DNA of 64,000 nt from Botryosphaeria dothidea (taxonomy: Eukaryota > Ascomycota > Dothideomycetes > Botryosphaeriales > Botryosphaeriaceae), in contig WWBZ02000002.1 in the NCBI GenBank assembly GCA_011503125.2, positions 558,001 to 622,000 on the forward strand, written 5' to 3'. The notes below the pieces were generated by a model. It worked only from the letters and a program-made list of their open reading frames with translations. It did not search any database and was not told the DNA's origin. Shown here piece by piece: positions 11,007-21,380 of the stretch (positions are counted from its first letter, which is position 1; the number at the start of each line of letters is the position of its first letter). Made by a program: the position numbers and the translations under genes.

Positions 11007-12450
11007 ATGAATGCGTTGAGAAGGTTGCTCACATTGCAGAGACATCTAGGCGCTGCACCGAAAAGAAGTTTTGCCACGACACCAGCAAAAATGGCCACGG
11101 AAGGGAAGCTTGACATGAACTCGAAATATCGGCTGAGGTCGGGATACGAGATCCCTGTCCTAGGATTTGGTGTGAGTTGAAATTTTTATCTTGTGTGCAT
11201 TGCAAAACACCTCTCCTGTGCATGTTGAGAAGTAGACTCGAGCGTCGTCGGCGATTAAACCTCATCAAATTATTTCAAGCGTCATTTGTTCTTTCGATAT
11301 TCCGACCATTTATTCATGCATGTTTCTTATTCAATTTGGGTCTCATTCCGTACTGTGGCATTTGACTAGTTTTTGTGCTACAACTTGAAACCACGCTTGC
11401 CTTTGATCTTAGCATTAACAGTTACGCAGGTATATCAAACGTAAGGCCAACCCTGCATCCATCTCTCAAATGGGAAGATAAGGTCAGATACTGAGTTACC
11501 CAAGACCTGCCGCCGAAGCCACAGAGCTGGTCAAGCGATCCATCAGCGTTGGATACCAACATGTGAGAAACCCTCGCCGCAAAATGAGGTAAGATTCAAC
11601 AAGGTGACAATCATTAGGTTGACTCCGCCCGAGCCTATCGAAACGAGAAGGCCTCAGCCGCAGGCCTGCTTGCTTCCGGCGCCCCCCGCTCCTCCCTCTT
11701 CTTCACTTCGAAGGTAGCACCTAGGAATCTGTCGTACGACTCGGCGCGGGCTGATGTGGATGCAACCTTGGCCGAAACAGGGCTTGATTACATCGACTTG
11801 TATCTGATTCATGCTCCGTACGGCGGGCGGGAGGGGCGACTCGGCGCATGGAAGGCGCTGATGGAGGCGGTCGATGCGGGGAAGGTGAGGAGTATCGGTG
11901 TGAGCAATTATGGCGTGCACCATCTGGAAGAGCTTGAGACGTGGATCAAAGAACAGGATGAGAAAGAGGGAAGGGGTAAGGGAGGAGTCCTCAGTGTGAA
12001 CCAAGTTGAATTGCATCCTTGGTGCGCGAGGGAGGACATCGTGCAGTGGTGCCGGCAAAGGGGCATCCTGCTTGAGGTAAGTGAAGAATTGACTGTGGTC
12101 TTTTCGGGGAAGTGTTATTCACATTGATCCCAAGGCGTACTCTCCGCTGGTGCGGGCAACAAAAAACAACGATCCACTGCTGTTACCCTTGGCAAAGAAA
12201 CATGGAAAGACCACGGCACAAATCTTGCTCCGATGGAGCCTGCAGAAGGTATGTGTATAATCCAACTATGGAGGCACAAACGTTGACTCCGCTCCAGGGC
12301 TTCGTCACTCTGCCAAAGACCGTGACCATGTCCCGCATTGAGGAGAACTCAAAAGTCTTCGATTTTGAGCTGGACCCTGAGGACATGAAGAGTCTGGAGA
12401 CTGGTGTATACGAACCGTGCACTTGGGATCCCACCGTTAGCCGCGACTAA
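11007..12450 (+). CDS. aldo-keto reductase, likely with mitochondrial presequence
   Basis: Six exons: 11007-11171, 11430-11440, 11505-11562, 11618-12076, 12135-12248 and 12298-12450. All junctions are GT-AG and the product is 319 aa. The second exon is only 11 bp, but it supplies the VYQT of the GFGVYQTP motif, so it must be spliced in. The fold is an AKR barrel that reduces carbonyls with NADPH. The catalytic tetrad is complete: Asp80 and Tyr85 (VDSARAYRNE), Lys110 (FTSKV) and His143 (LIHAPY). Also visible are SIGVSNYG, NQVELHPW and LPKTVTMSRIEEN, the cofactor-binding end. The first 28 residues are Arg/Leu/Ala rich without acids, like a mitochondrial targeting signal. A second in-frame Met at 11091 (MATEGKLD) would give a cytosolic form. 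Substrate unknown. The first intron (258 bp) is much longer than the others (49-64 bp). Confidence 0.9.
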
Positions 12451-14323
12451 ACCGGACGAGGCTATATGCTTAATATTGAGCTTAAGACGGAGAGCCAGGG
12501 TTGGTTTGAGATGCTAAAAAGTGGAGATGACCGGCTTTGGAATTTTGATGTGAGCAGAGGCTTAGATAGGAAAGGGAGAGCGGGATCGCTCCAAGGGGAT
12601 GAAGACTGGAAGCTGACAACATGTCAGGCCTCCTGTTGGCGATGAGGCAGTGAGAGCGCTGAAAATGTAAAAGAATCAACAAGTGCCTTATCCTGCCTTA
12701 CGAATAGGGAATCAAAATTCCATGCATTCAGGCTTGGTCCCTTGCAAGGCAGAGCTAGTCGAAGCAGCTGAACCTTCGTTACATAGCGAAGGACGCCCAC
12801 GATTCCTGATGTTCGGACGCGAGCCAGAACCGCACGTTTCACACATTCTCTTTTTCTGTGGTTTCAGCTCGAGACTAGCAACAAAGCAACGGGAACGGCC
12901 GCTGCGAGACGATTGGCGGCCAAGGCTTGGTGGAGGCTTTTCTGTGCTGTAAGGCGAGACCGCGCCAGGGCGGCAGTCTATCGGTCGACGAACCGCGGTT
13001 GCAAGGTTTGTCAAAAAGCCGCGCAAACGGTCAGGCTTGAGCCATGGTTTACACAGCCGCAAATCATGGTCAGCTCCAGCCGACTGCATTGTCATTGGCC
13101 GCCGCGTAAGCACATGGCGGCAGAGCTGTTGGGCCGGTGCAGTTAATTCGGCGTTAGTAGCCGCGTTCGGATAAGATCGGCGACGCAACGATAGCGTCTC
13201 AAAGCAAGCAGAGCAGGCTGTCTCGTGCTCGTGCTCGTGCTCGTGGGCATGGCGATGGGCGGTGCGGAGAAGCTGATCTGGGGTTGGCAGACCCTCGCGC
13301 GCGTCCCCCAGACGACATCGACGACGCATCCACCGGCCGGGAACAGGAGGATAACCGGCGCAAAAACTTGGAAGGAGGGCTGAAATCCGCCCCGTTTCAC
13401 GCGCCAAAACCCAGCCACACGCCAGCTGAAAAGCTTGGTAAAGCTTGGCTCCCGGATGACGCGGCCTGAGGTGTCTTTCGGCTGGTCCTGTGTTTGCCTG
13501 GCGACGCGCGATAAAGCCAGGAGCGAGAAAACAGCGCAGTGGGCGTTGGCGAGACCGCTGCGTTTATCCGACGCCGTGTGCCTGGTATCGAGGGATGTCG
13601 GCGGGTATGCCCGGTTAGGCGCTCCACAGAATTTTGGGGGCTCAGTCTGGGAATAGCAGTGTCAGCAGCACTGGCGGTCGTGTCGCGGCCTGATTTCCAC
13701 TTGTGCTTTACGAGCTTTGCAGCAGAAGGATGACGACGCCTGAACATTGCACCACGCCAGGCATGCAATCGCGTCACCCCTGCCTGCGCTGTCGGGATGC
13801 AGCATCCGTCCCCCAATGCCAATGCCGTGCTTACCGAGTCCCGCGTCCGGCCTCTGTACCTCCCTCCAGCTGTACCTCCCTCCGGCTTGTGGAAGCGGCG
13901 TGTTTGCTGCGGGGAGGGAGGCGCACCGGCACACGGCAGGAAACTGGGCTCACGCAAACCCACCTCGCCAGCCGCCGAGGATGGTTGTGGCGCACTGGCT
14001 TTCGTAGGCTTTGCTGGCGCCGCCCGGTCCACCCCTGACGCCGTGGCCGCGACATCACCGCCAGCATCCCGGTCCGCGCTCGGTCGCATCTCCACACGCG
14101 GCCGCGAGTCGCTGTGCGGTGCCTCGCATCCGCTGAAGCCATAATATGTGAGTTGCCCCCAACCCGTCGCCGCTTGACCCGGCAATCCCTCACGCGACAA
14201 CACTCTTACTCCAGGCTTACTTCAGCCTGCCCATACCTCCTACGCCGCCTTCTCTCTCCCGCCACTCTCCTCTGTAATATGCGATCGGAGTACTAGAGAC
14301 ACTCGCTACGCCAAACCCTCACA
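12451..14323. other. intergenic, no supported gene
   Basis: GC-rich 1.9 kb between two plus-strand genes. Several overlapping frames exist on both strands, including a 268-codon one on the minus strand, but they are compositionally random with no domain. A short TGCTCG tandem run sits at about 13226-13250. Its 3' end holds the promoter of the LicD-type gene, with a CT-rich stretch at about 14200-14280. Confidence 0.5.
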
Positions 14324-15359
14324 ATGTTCGCCCGTCTCTCGCTATGCGCGCTCGTTGCCGCTCTCGGCCTGCTTAGCAACGTACATGCCGCACCCGCTCC
14401 GGCACGCAATCCGATAAGGAGACGAGACGCCGACTTCCTGAGCGTCAAGACGAAGAACAAGCAAGACCACAGCGGAAAGGGTGGTGATCCCGTCGACAAG
14501 TACTTCCACGAGTCTACTGTAAGGAGCCGCCACCGTCCCGTGGCTCCAACCCCCTCCTAATTTGCATTTCCACAGTTCCACCCGCATTACGATGGCCGCT
14601 TCGCCGAGACGACCCTGCCTTACGACGACCGCCTTTCCAACTTGACAGCCCTCGTCCAGACTTACTTGTCCACTATGCACGACATTGGTGCGGAGACGTG
14701 GATCATGCACGGCTCGCTGCTGGGCTGGTGGTGGAATCGCAAGATCATGCCGTGGGACACGGACATTGACGTTCAAATGTCGGAGCAGAGCATGCACTAT
14801 CTTGCCAGCTACTACAACATGACGGTGCATCACTTCAACATCCCGGGCACCGACATCAGCCGCGACTACATGATCGAAGTGAACCCGCATTACCTGAACG
14901 CCTCCACCGACGACTGGCTCAACGTTATCGACGCGCGCTGGATCGATACCGAAACTGGCCTCTTTATCGACATCACGACTGTCAGACACGATAAAAACAA
15001 GGAGGAGGCCGGCCAACCCGGCTGGATGTACTGCAAGGACAAGCACCACTTTAAGTACGACGACATCTTCCCTCTCCGGGACAGCACTTTCGAGAATATG
15101 CCCGTCAAAATTCCGTATGCGTACACGGCCCTGCTTCAAGAGGAGTACGGTGCCAGGAGCTTGTCCAACACGCGCTATGAAGGCCATCGCTTCGACCAAG
15201 AGACAATGGAGTGGAAGCCACTGAAGTAAGACTGACCCGCTTATTGTTTCTTGTGCAACACCCGGCTGACACGTACACGCGTATAGCTCTTACTGCGCGA
15301 CCCACAAGAACGAATGCCGCACCGGGACCCACCAGGGAGGCGAACGAAGCGTCGCCTAG
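14324..15359 (+). CDS. secreted LicD-family protein (putative phosphotransferase)
   Basis: Proposed exons are 14324-14518, 14576-15225 and 15287-15359, giving 305 aa. The first intron (57 bp) is certain. The second (61 bp, GTAAGA...TATAG) is proposed because the downstream exon keeps frame and adds a Cys-containing tail (NSYCATHKNEC). Without it the protein stops at 15229. Residues 1-22 form a signal peptide, so the protein enters the secretory pathway. The LicD core has GSLLGWWWNRKIMPWDTDIDVQM at about 111-133, with the metal/nucleotide-type Asp cluster at 126, 128 and 130. NLT, NMT and NAS N-glycosylation sites are present. LicD relatives include fungal Mnn4-type proteins needed for mannosyl phosphorylation and animal fukutin-related proteins. 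A role in glycan phosphorylation is inferred, and the substrate is unknown. Confidence 0.87.
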
Positions 15360-17313
15360 CGAAATTTCTTGTCAGGAGGCATCAAGGCATCCTGATCAAG
15401 TCATTTTGTGTGTGAGACGAAACTCTAATTCTCAGCCTTCGGTCCGGCCCTAGTCGACCTGCGACGTTGCCGACTCCGAGATCCCGAATCTCCTCCTACT
15501 CACCACGATCGGCGAGTGCGCGGCCTCGATCCATCTTTCCATCTGTACAAAAAATCGCTACTCCGACGATGATGCGGTTATGCATAGCCCGGCGTTTATA
15601 CTGGTTCATTGGTTGGCGATTTCTTCTCTTTTTGAAAGCGTGAGCATATTTTTGCACATAATGGCATGGCACTGCGGTGATGATGAGTTGGATAGAAAAG
15701 AAAACGTCCAAGTTGGTTTTTTTTTGCGAGCGCTTGGTAGACGTATGGTCATCCCTTGTTTGAGGAAGCGACAAAGTATAGGGTAAGAAGGCAACAGGGC
15801 CCTTCTTATCGAGCGCTACCTGGCATATTCATAGCATTTAGGCTTCTTTCGAAAGCTAGATACCCACCGTCAAATACTCCGGTCCGACTGCCTTTTGGCA
15901 TTGGGCCTTAACGAAATCGATCAGTTGGGAAAGTTGATCTATCAATCTCTGCTTACCTGTGCATCTTTCCAGTCGTCCCTCATGCTGCTAACTTGATCGT
16001 GCGGAATACTCCTTCACTCTATAGCAACAGTCCCGCCATCAACCCGCCATCACTTCATGGGGATGAAGTCAGTCTTCAAAATGAACGCAATCAACCTTAA
16101 GTTTGACATCCATGTGATTACTCATGTGCAATTCCGCTCGCTGGTGCAATCAATATGTCAAAGTCCGGAATTTCCATTCCCTCGATACGCCAGGATTCTA
16201 TATTTGCATCGAAGAACACTGACCCCTCTAAGCCATATTTGGTAGCTTTCCAGAAAGTCAGGCACCGTGCTGAGGAAAAAACTAAGAATCGAAAGGAGGT
16301 GGCTGGCCTGCTTCACTGCCGGCACCTACCGAATCGCATCTGCGCAGGCTCGTCAGTCCCCCTTTGGAGCTATTCTGAGACGCTTGCTCGCCGCCCGACC
16401 GGCATCTCCCTACGAGCGCCGATTGGCCTGACAGGGAGACTCTGGTCTACGGCGGGTACCTGACTTTGTGGGGTACGCGTGCGCGTGAGCCCAGATTGAC
16501 GGAGAGTTCCTTGGCGGAGTCGTTGCGTGCTGGTTGCGGAAGTCCTTACATCTCGCTCGTCATGATAAGGGCTTGGAGAGCGACTCGTCCGTGGAGCTGT
16601 GCCCTCCGTATCTATGCTTCAACCTTCCATGGGCGACCGGGGGCACCGCCATCTTGTAGAAGTAATGTTATCGGTGCTGTTCAACTCTATTGCTGATGAG
16701 CTTCGACTAGGGTAGTGACTTTCAAGCTCCCAACCACGAATGTGGTTGCGCTTTCTCTGAGGATCAAATAATCAAGAGTGTCCGTGACTGGTGCTTCCTT
16801 TCGATGGAGAATCCGGCACTTGGGAAGATTAAGGACGGCGCGTCCGCACTTCGATGGAGATGGTGTGGTCTGTATCTGTTAGAAATGTCGACCCCGCCCT
16901 CCACCGCAAAAAGTCGTTGGAGATAATCTTTCATACTCCATCCCCCCTCACTGGTCGTGAACGTGCACTTGATAAGCTTTGCCAAAATTGAGGAGTTCGT
17001 CAATGCACGTGCTTATTTGGAAGACGCAATTCTTTGGTGTTCCCCACCTTGAGTTTCCAGTACCAAGTACCCGGCTCACAGCCCTACGTCGATGAACCAT
17101 GATTACGCTGGATGACCAAAGAAGTATCAATTTGTTCCTGGTGTAGCTACTAGAGCGGGGAAAGAAATCGTTGCCTACCTGTACATTTGCGTCATCTACA
17201 GGCAGCAGTACCACCAGCATTCTGTAAATTCGGCAAAACCAGACCCACGGGGTATCCACCGCCTCATGCTTCTTACCAATCCGGCTGCCTAGAATAGTGC
17301 CGTCTGCCTACAA
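15360..17313. other. intergenic, no supported gene
   Basis: Nearly 2 kb, less GC-rich than the neighbours, with many stops in all frames. The few open frames (up to about 100 codons) show no domain, signal peptide or splice-linked continuation that I can defend. It includes the 3' flanks of the LicD-type gene and of the nicotinamidase gene. Confidence 0.5.
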
Positions 17314-18167
17314 CTATCCCACCTTCTTCACCTCTTCCCCATCCACGCTGACAAGCCGCACCCCAGCCTCCTCCATCTCTTTCTGCGCTTCGCCCCAGTG
17401 CGCCGGATCTACCGCCTTCGTCCCCTCGCTCACGACCAGCGTCCTGAACCCCTCCTTGGCCGCATCCAGCGCCGTGTGCTTCACGCAGTAATCCATCGCC
17501 AGCCCAACCACGAACACATCCGTCACGCCAGCGCCCCGCAGCAGCTCGGCCAACCCGCTCTTCGCGACCGTCGGGTTGCGGAACGGGTCGTAGAAGGCGC
17601 TGTACATCTCGACACGCTTGTCTTGACCCTTCTCAACAACGTGCGTGACGGCGTCGCGCGCAAGTTCCGGGATCAGCTCAGCACCGGGCGTCCCTTGCAC
17701 GCAGTGGACGGGCCAGAGGCGCGTGGTCTGCGTCTCGGATGGGTTGAGCGGGTTTGCAATGGTGATTGTCGAGGTGAAGGGGACGTTGTCCGGCGCGACG
17801 TGGTTCGAGGCGAAGGAGATGTGGTCGGGGGGGTGGAAGTCCTTCGTTGCGATTTTGAGGGCGAAGGGGAGGCTGAGGAGGTGGTTCACGGTGGAGACGA
17901 TGGCGCGGCCATCTTGGACGGCGAGGGCGCCCGACTGGGAAAGGGCATTGGGGTTAGTATAGAAGAGTTTCGAGAGTTGGTACTGTCGGTGGGATGTACG
18001 TGGGGTTCGCGAGCAGGCGGAATGTAAGACGAATTCGCGGCGGCGCTGGTGATTTTTATTGACGAGATTGACGTAGGAGAGAGTCTTACGGGAGGGCAGA
18101 AATCTTCCTGCAAGTCGACGATAACCAGTGCAGGCTTGAAGTCAGCCTTGCCTGATGCTGAAGCCAT
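17314..18167 (-). CDS. pnc1: nicotinamidase (isochorismatase family)
   Basis: Two exons: 18167-18090 and 17934-17314, with a 155-bp intron; 232 aa. It hydrolyses nicotinamide to nicotinate in the NAD+ salvage pathway. The N-terminus ALVIVDLQEDFCPP joins exactly across the splice to SGALAVQDGRAI. The family residues are all visible: catalytic Asp18, Lys128 and Cys176 (GLAMDYCVKHTALDA), and metal ligands Asp58, His60 (TKDFHPPDH) and His103 (WPVHCVQGT). The spacing matches yeast Pnc1 (Asp8, Lys122, Cys167; Asp51, His53, His94). The start at 18167 is the first Met of exon 1 and gives the usual length. Removal of nicotinamide also relieves sirtuin inhibition in yeast; whether that holds here is inference. 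Confidence 0.95.
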
Positions 18168-19258
18168 TGTGGTGCTTGCTGCACACGCCGAACGTCGCGA
18201 CGGGTAAACACGGGGGTGGATGCGCTCGGGAAAACCAATCGGAGACTGGTCTAGGTGAAAGACGATCGCGGGGCAGAAGGAGGTTGGGATGCGCAAAGCG
18301 GATCAGTTGAGGTTTGAGGAGTGTTTGGAGCGGTCGGTTGCGACGAATGGGCTCGCTTTCCTGGGAAGGGATGAGCGTATCACGACGCACAAGCACCGCT
18401 AGGAACAGAAGGCGTGTGCAGACGTGGGCTTATCGCTGCAGCGCATTTCGGCCGGACTCCTGTCGTCATGCTGCGCGACTCTTCGTTCATTGTGCGTGCT
18501 GTGTAAGTGTTGGTGTGAGGCAGACTCATACTTTGAAGCGGACCTGAGATGAGATATGTCCGAGTCGGTAGGCGGGCAACAGGCGTGATGAGAAATGCGC
18601 GACACCTTGAAGCACGGACGAGACGGCCAGGGATAACGGCGACACGGCGTGACACAGCGAGTCACGGGCTTAGGTAAACGCCGCCTCGCCAAGTTTGGAT
18701 ATAGTCTGTGCGCTGGGGAAGTGCAGGGAAGGAACGGCCGTGCGGCGGCGGCGGCGACTGGGCGAGAGGCTGGTAGCGTGCAAAGTCCGCGTAACCGCGT
18801 TCTGGCCCAGTCGACATTCGACTGCCTGCAGCGACGGTCATGAGCAACGCGCGGCTATGGAGCCAGCAAGTCGTCGCGACCCCACCATCTGGGGCGCAGC
18901 GGGTGTGTAGCAGGCGGCAAGGTGTATTTGGCAGAGGCAGAGTCGCCGGCGCTTCGGCTTTGGCGGAACTCGACCCGCATTAGGCTCCGAACCTTAAAGC
19001 TAATGGGGCCACTCGAGCGCCAAGCTGACTCACTAACCTTACACAAGAGCCCAAGACATGTCCGAGTATGGCGGCGTTAATCCAGCCCTTGGGGCCTATC
19101 GCCAGGGTGCCGTGATTATAAGTAGAACTTATTCCCACGACGACACCCGGTCGTCAAACAACATCATCACCGCCTGCCTCAATCGAACCAAGTTCCAGAC
19201 CAGCAAGCAACAGTCTCCACCACTTTCATACAATCCACCGGTATTGAACTCTTCCACC
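18168..19258. other. intergenic, divergent promoters of nicotinamidase and the 71-aa gene
   Basis: About 1.1 kb of mixed composition. No frame shows a domain. The last 150 bp before 19259 are C/A-rich with a CAACA-type leader, typical of a fungal 5' UTR. Confidence 0.5.
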
Positions 19259-19474
19259 ATGCCGTCCTCCACCACCCAACAGTACATCTACATCACCAAC
19301 CTCCGGGGCGGCCAGGCAATTCGCGCCGACCCCAACATCTTCCTGCCGGACGACGACGAGGAGCAGCCTTCGACTACCACTCGTCCTGCGTACCCGCCTC
19401 GTAACGCGTCTGTATCCTCGACCTCGTCGGCCTCGTCTCGACTCTCCTCAGCCGAGCCTTCGGATCAGGAGTAA
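19259..19474 (+). CDS. small hypothetical protein, 71 aa
   Basis: The ATG at 19259 sits in good context (CCACCATGCC). The product begins MPSSTTQQYIYITNLRGGQ, has an acidic patch (LPDDDEEQ) and ends in a Ser-rich tail. The YIYITNLRGGQAIRADP segment looks conserved-like, whereas the tail is simple. An alternative model would splice from a weak GTATCC donor near 19411 to an acceptor at 19527. This replaces the Ser-rich tail with a basic 22-residue end (DYRRHTFQSLRRLFRGRRSR, then EL; stop 19594-19596), which looks more protein-like. No function can be assigned. An upstream in-frame ATG (19058) would add 67 residues, but these look like leader sequence. Confidence 0.55.
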   Translation: MPSSTTQQYIYITNLRGGQAIRADPNIFLPDDDEEQPSTTTRPAYPPRNASVSSTSSASSRLSSAEPSDQE

Positions 19475-21380
19475 ACATCATTTGAGACTCGCGCATCTAT
19501 GGGGCCACTTTGATTCCCAATGCGCAGGACTATCGTCGGCACACTTTCCAGAGCCTTCGTCGGCTATTCAGGGGCCGCCGATCTAGGGAGCTCTGAGATC
19601 ATTGCAGCCCCCAGGATGCTCCCCCGCCAACGATCCCTACTCAAAAGCTGTACGACCTCACCCACATTGACGTCGTCTTTCGATGCGGCGTCCAATTCGT
19701 CCGCGGACGGAACTGCGCGCCTTGCGCAGCTGAGACTTCTCGGTGCTCAGCAAATCAAAGACGCCGAGACGCAATGTTGCCAGTCCGCCAAGCTCGGGTT
19801 TGCCCGTATTACCTCACACGCTTCGTCGCTCGAGGTCTTCGATGATCTTGTCCCGACGACCAGCTGAGGTCATGGCTTGGCGCCGAGCTTCCAACCAACG
19901 ATTCTCTGACGTTCTAGACGTCACGCTTCCTCTCATCTACGCTCGTCCATCGTGGAGCCCCGCCAATGCGGTCAGCATTTCTCCACACCTCATCCCGATT
20001 TCTCGGCGCCCCGCAATGGAAATTGCTTGTGGGGTCAACGCCATGTTCTTGTAACACCCTCTCCGACGTTACCGATGTCGTGCAACCCGCAGGTGGCAGG
20101 TCGCCACGGCCTGTCGCATTGGGGCTCACGGGCTGTACCCCCTTCCCGATCTCCATCCTAGTGGAGCAGGGGGTTCACGAACACGAAGGTCGACGCTTAT
20201 GGTTTTTCATGTTTCTTCATGTTTGTTCAGCATTGCTTCGAGGTGTTGGCTAGCATTTCTTCGCACGGAAAAGCGGATACCCATGCCAGTTCAGATAGCA
20301 TATCTCATAGTTAGCTTTTAATAATGTTCAAGGTAGAGGCTTCCGCCTCGTTCTGCAAGATCTAATTCCGCTCTCAAACAGCCTCTCGGCCAAAAAGTGC
20401 GGTGACCAGAGATGTTTCCGGCGATTCGTAGTGCGACGGATGTTTCCTGCTCGGGTCTCAACGGAGGGATAGAAGATAGCGCGTACTAGTGCCATGGCAT
20501 ATCTATGCTTTCGTTATTGGTTCTGCATCTGTGACACCATTGGACGCCGATAAGTCTACACTTTACCCGTGTTAGAAAAGTGCCAGAACTAGATTGTAGA
20601 CAAGAGCACAAGAGTCTGAGATAAAGTTTGGCTCAGCAGAGATCGCGACAATGTCGTGGCCGATGCGGGCAAGGCACGCGAGTCGGGAAAAACTTCCCTG
20701 TTCACCGGTATGCAGGCGCGCTTCTTAACCAGTCCCTGCCATGGCTGCTACACCCTCTCTAGCACGCCTTCAACCCGCCCCCCAGGACCCAGATACTCGG
20801 CGCCCAGCACAAGAGCGGCAGGTGCGGAGAGGAGACTGCAGGATCAGCGCTTTCTAGAATCACGGTCCCGGTAAACCCCCGGTCGGCTCCGAGTCATTCT
20901 GCAGATTTTCAAGACCACACCACCACACCACCACGCCCCACCTCAACCACCAGCTCTTGTCGTCCTCTTGTTCACCTCTCGTCGCCTCCCTATCGCACCC
21001 CTATCGCGCATCTAGACTTCTCAAAGTACGAATACGGGCCAAAATGCATGCCAGTCGCATGGAGAAACTTTCGGATCAAGGTATCTAGGTAGCATCAGCA
21101 TGACACCGGTGCTTGACGGACTTCCCGTAGCGTCTCTCTGTACTACCCACCAGTCGCGTCCTCCCCCACGCCCAGCAACGCGGCGGTCAGCCTGTGCGCT
21201 CCGCGTGGGGGGAATATGGACCTATGGCTTGGTGAGAGAGAGACGTCTACTGGCACCCGAAGAGCTGAGATGATACGGTCGAACTTGATCTAGATAATTC
21301 TAGCGAAAGGACGCATGCTGCTTGCCTAACTCTCCTCTCCTCGTGGTAGACAGCGAAAGCTGACCAACATGTAGGGAGCC
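19475..21380. other. intergenic, no supported gene
   Basis: 1.9 kb apart from the possible alternative last exon of the small gene at 19528-19596. A 115-codon frame at 19520-19867 has no recognisable features. The last 450 bp carry a CCACCACACCACC-rich leader-like stretch (about 20920-20950) and precede the permease gene. Confidence 0.45.

Noticed and set aside
13397..14203. 268-codon open frame on the minus strand upstream of the LicD-type gene
   Set aside because: Composition typical of random GC-rich sequence (Arg/Ala/Pro/Ser), overlapping open frames on the other strand, no domain and no splice-linked exon.
16764..17259. Minus-strand frames suggesting a two-exon gene
   Set aside because: Two short overlapping frames with no domain and no matching splice phases that I could defend.
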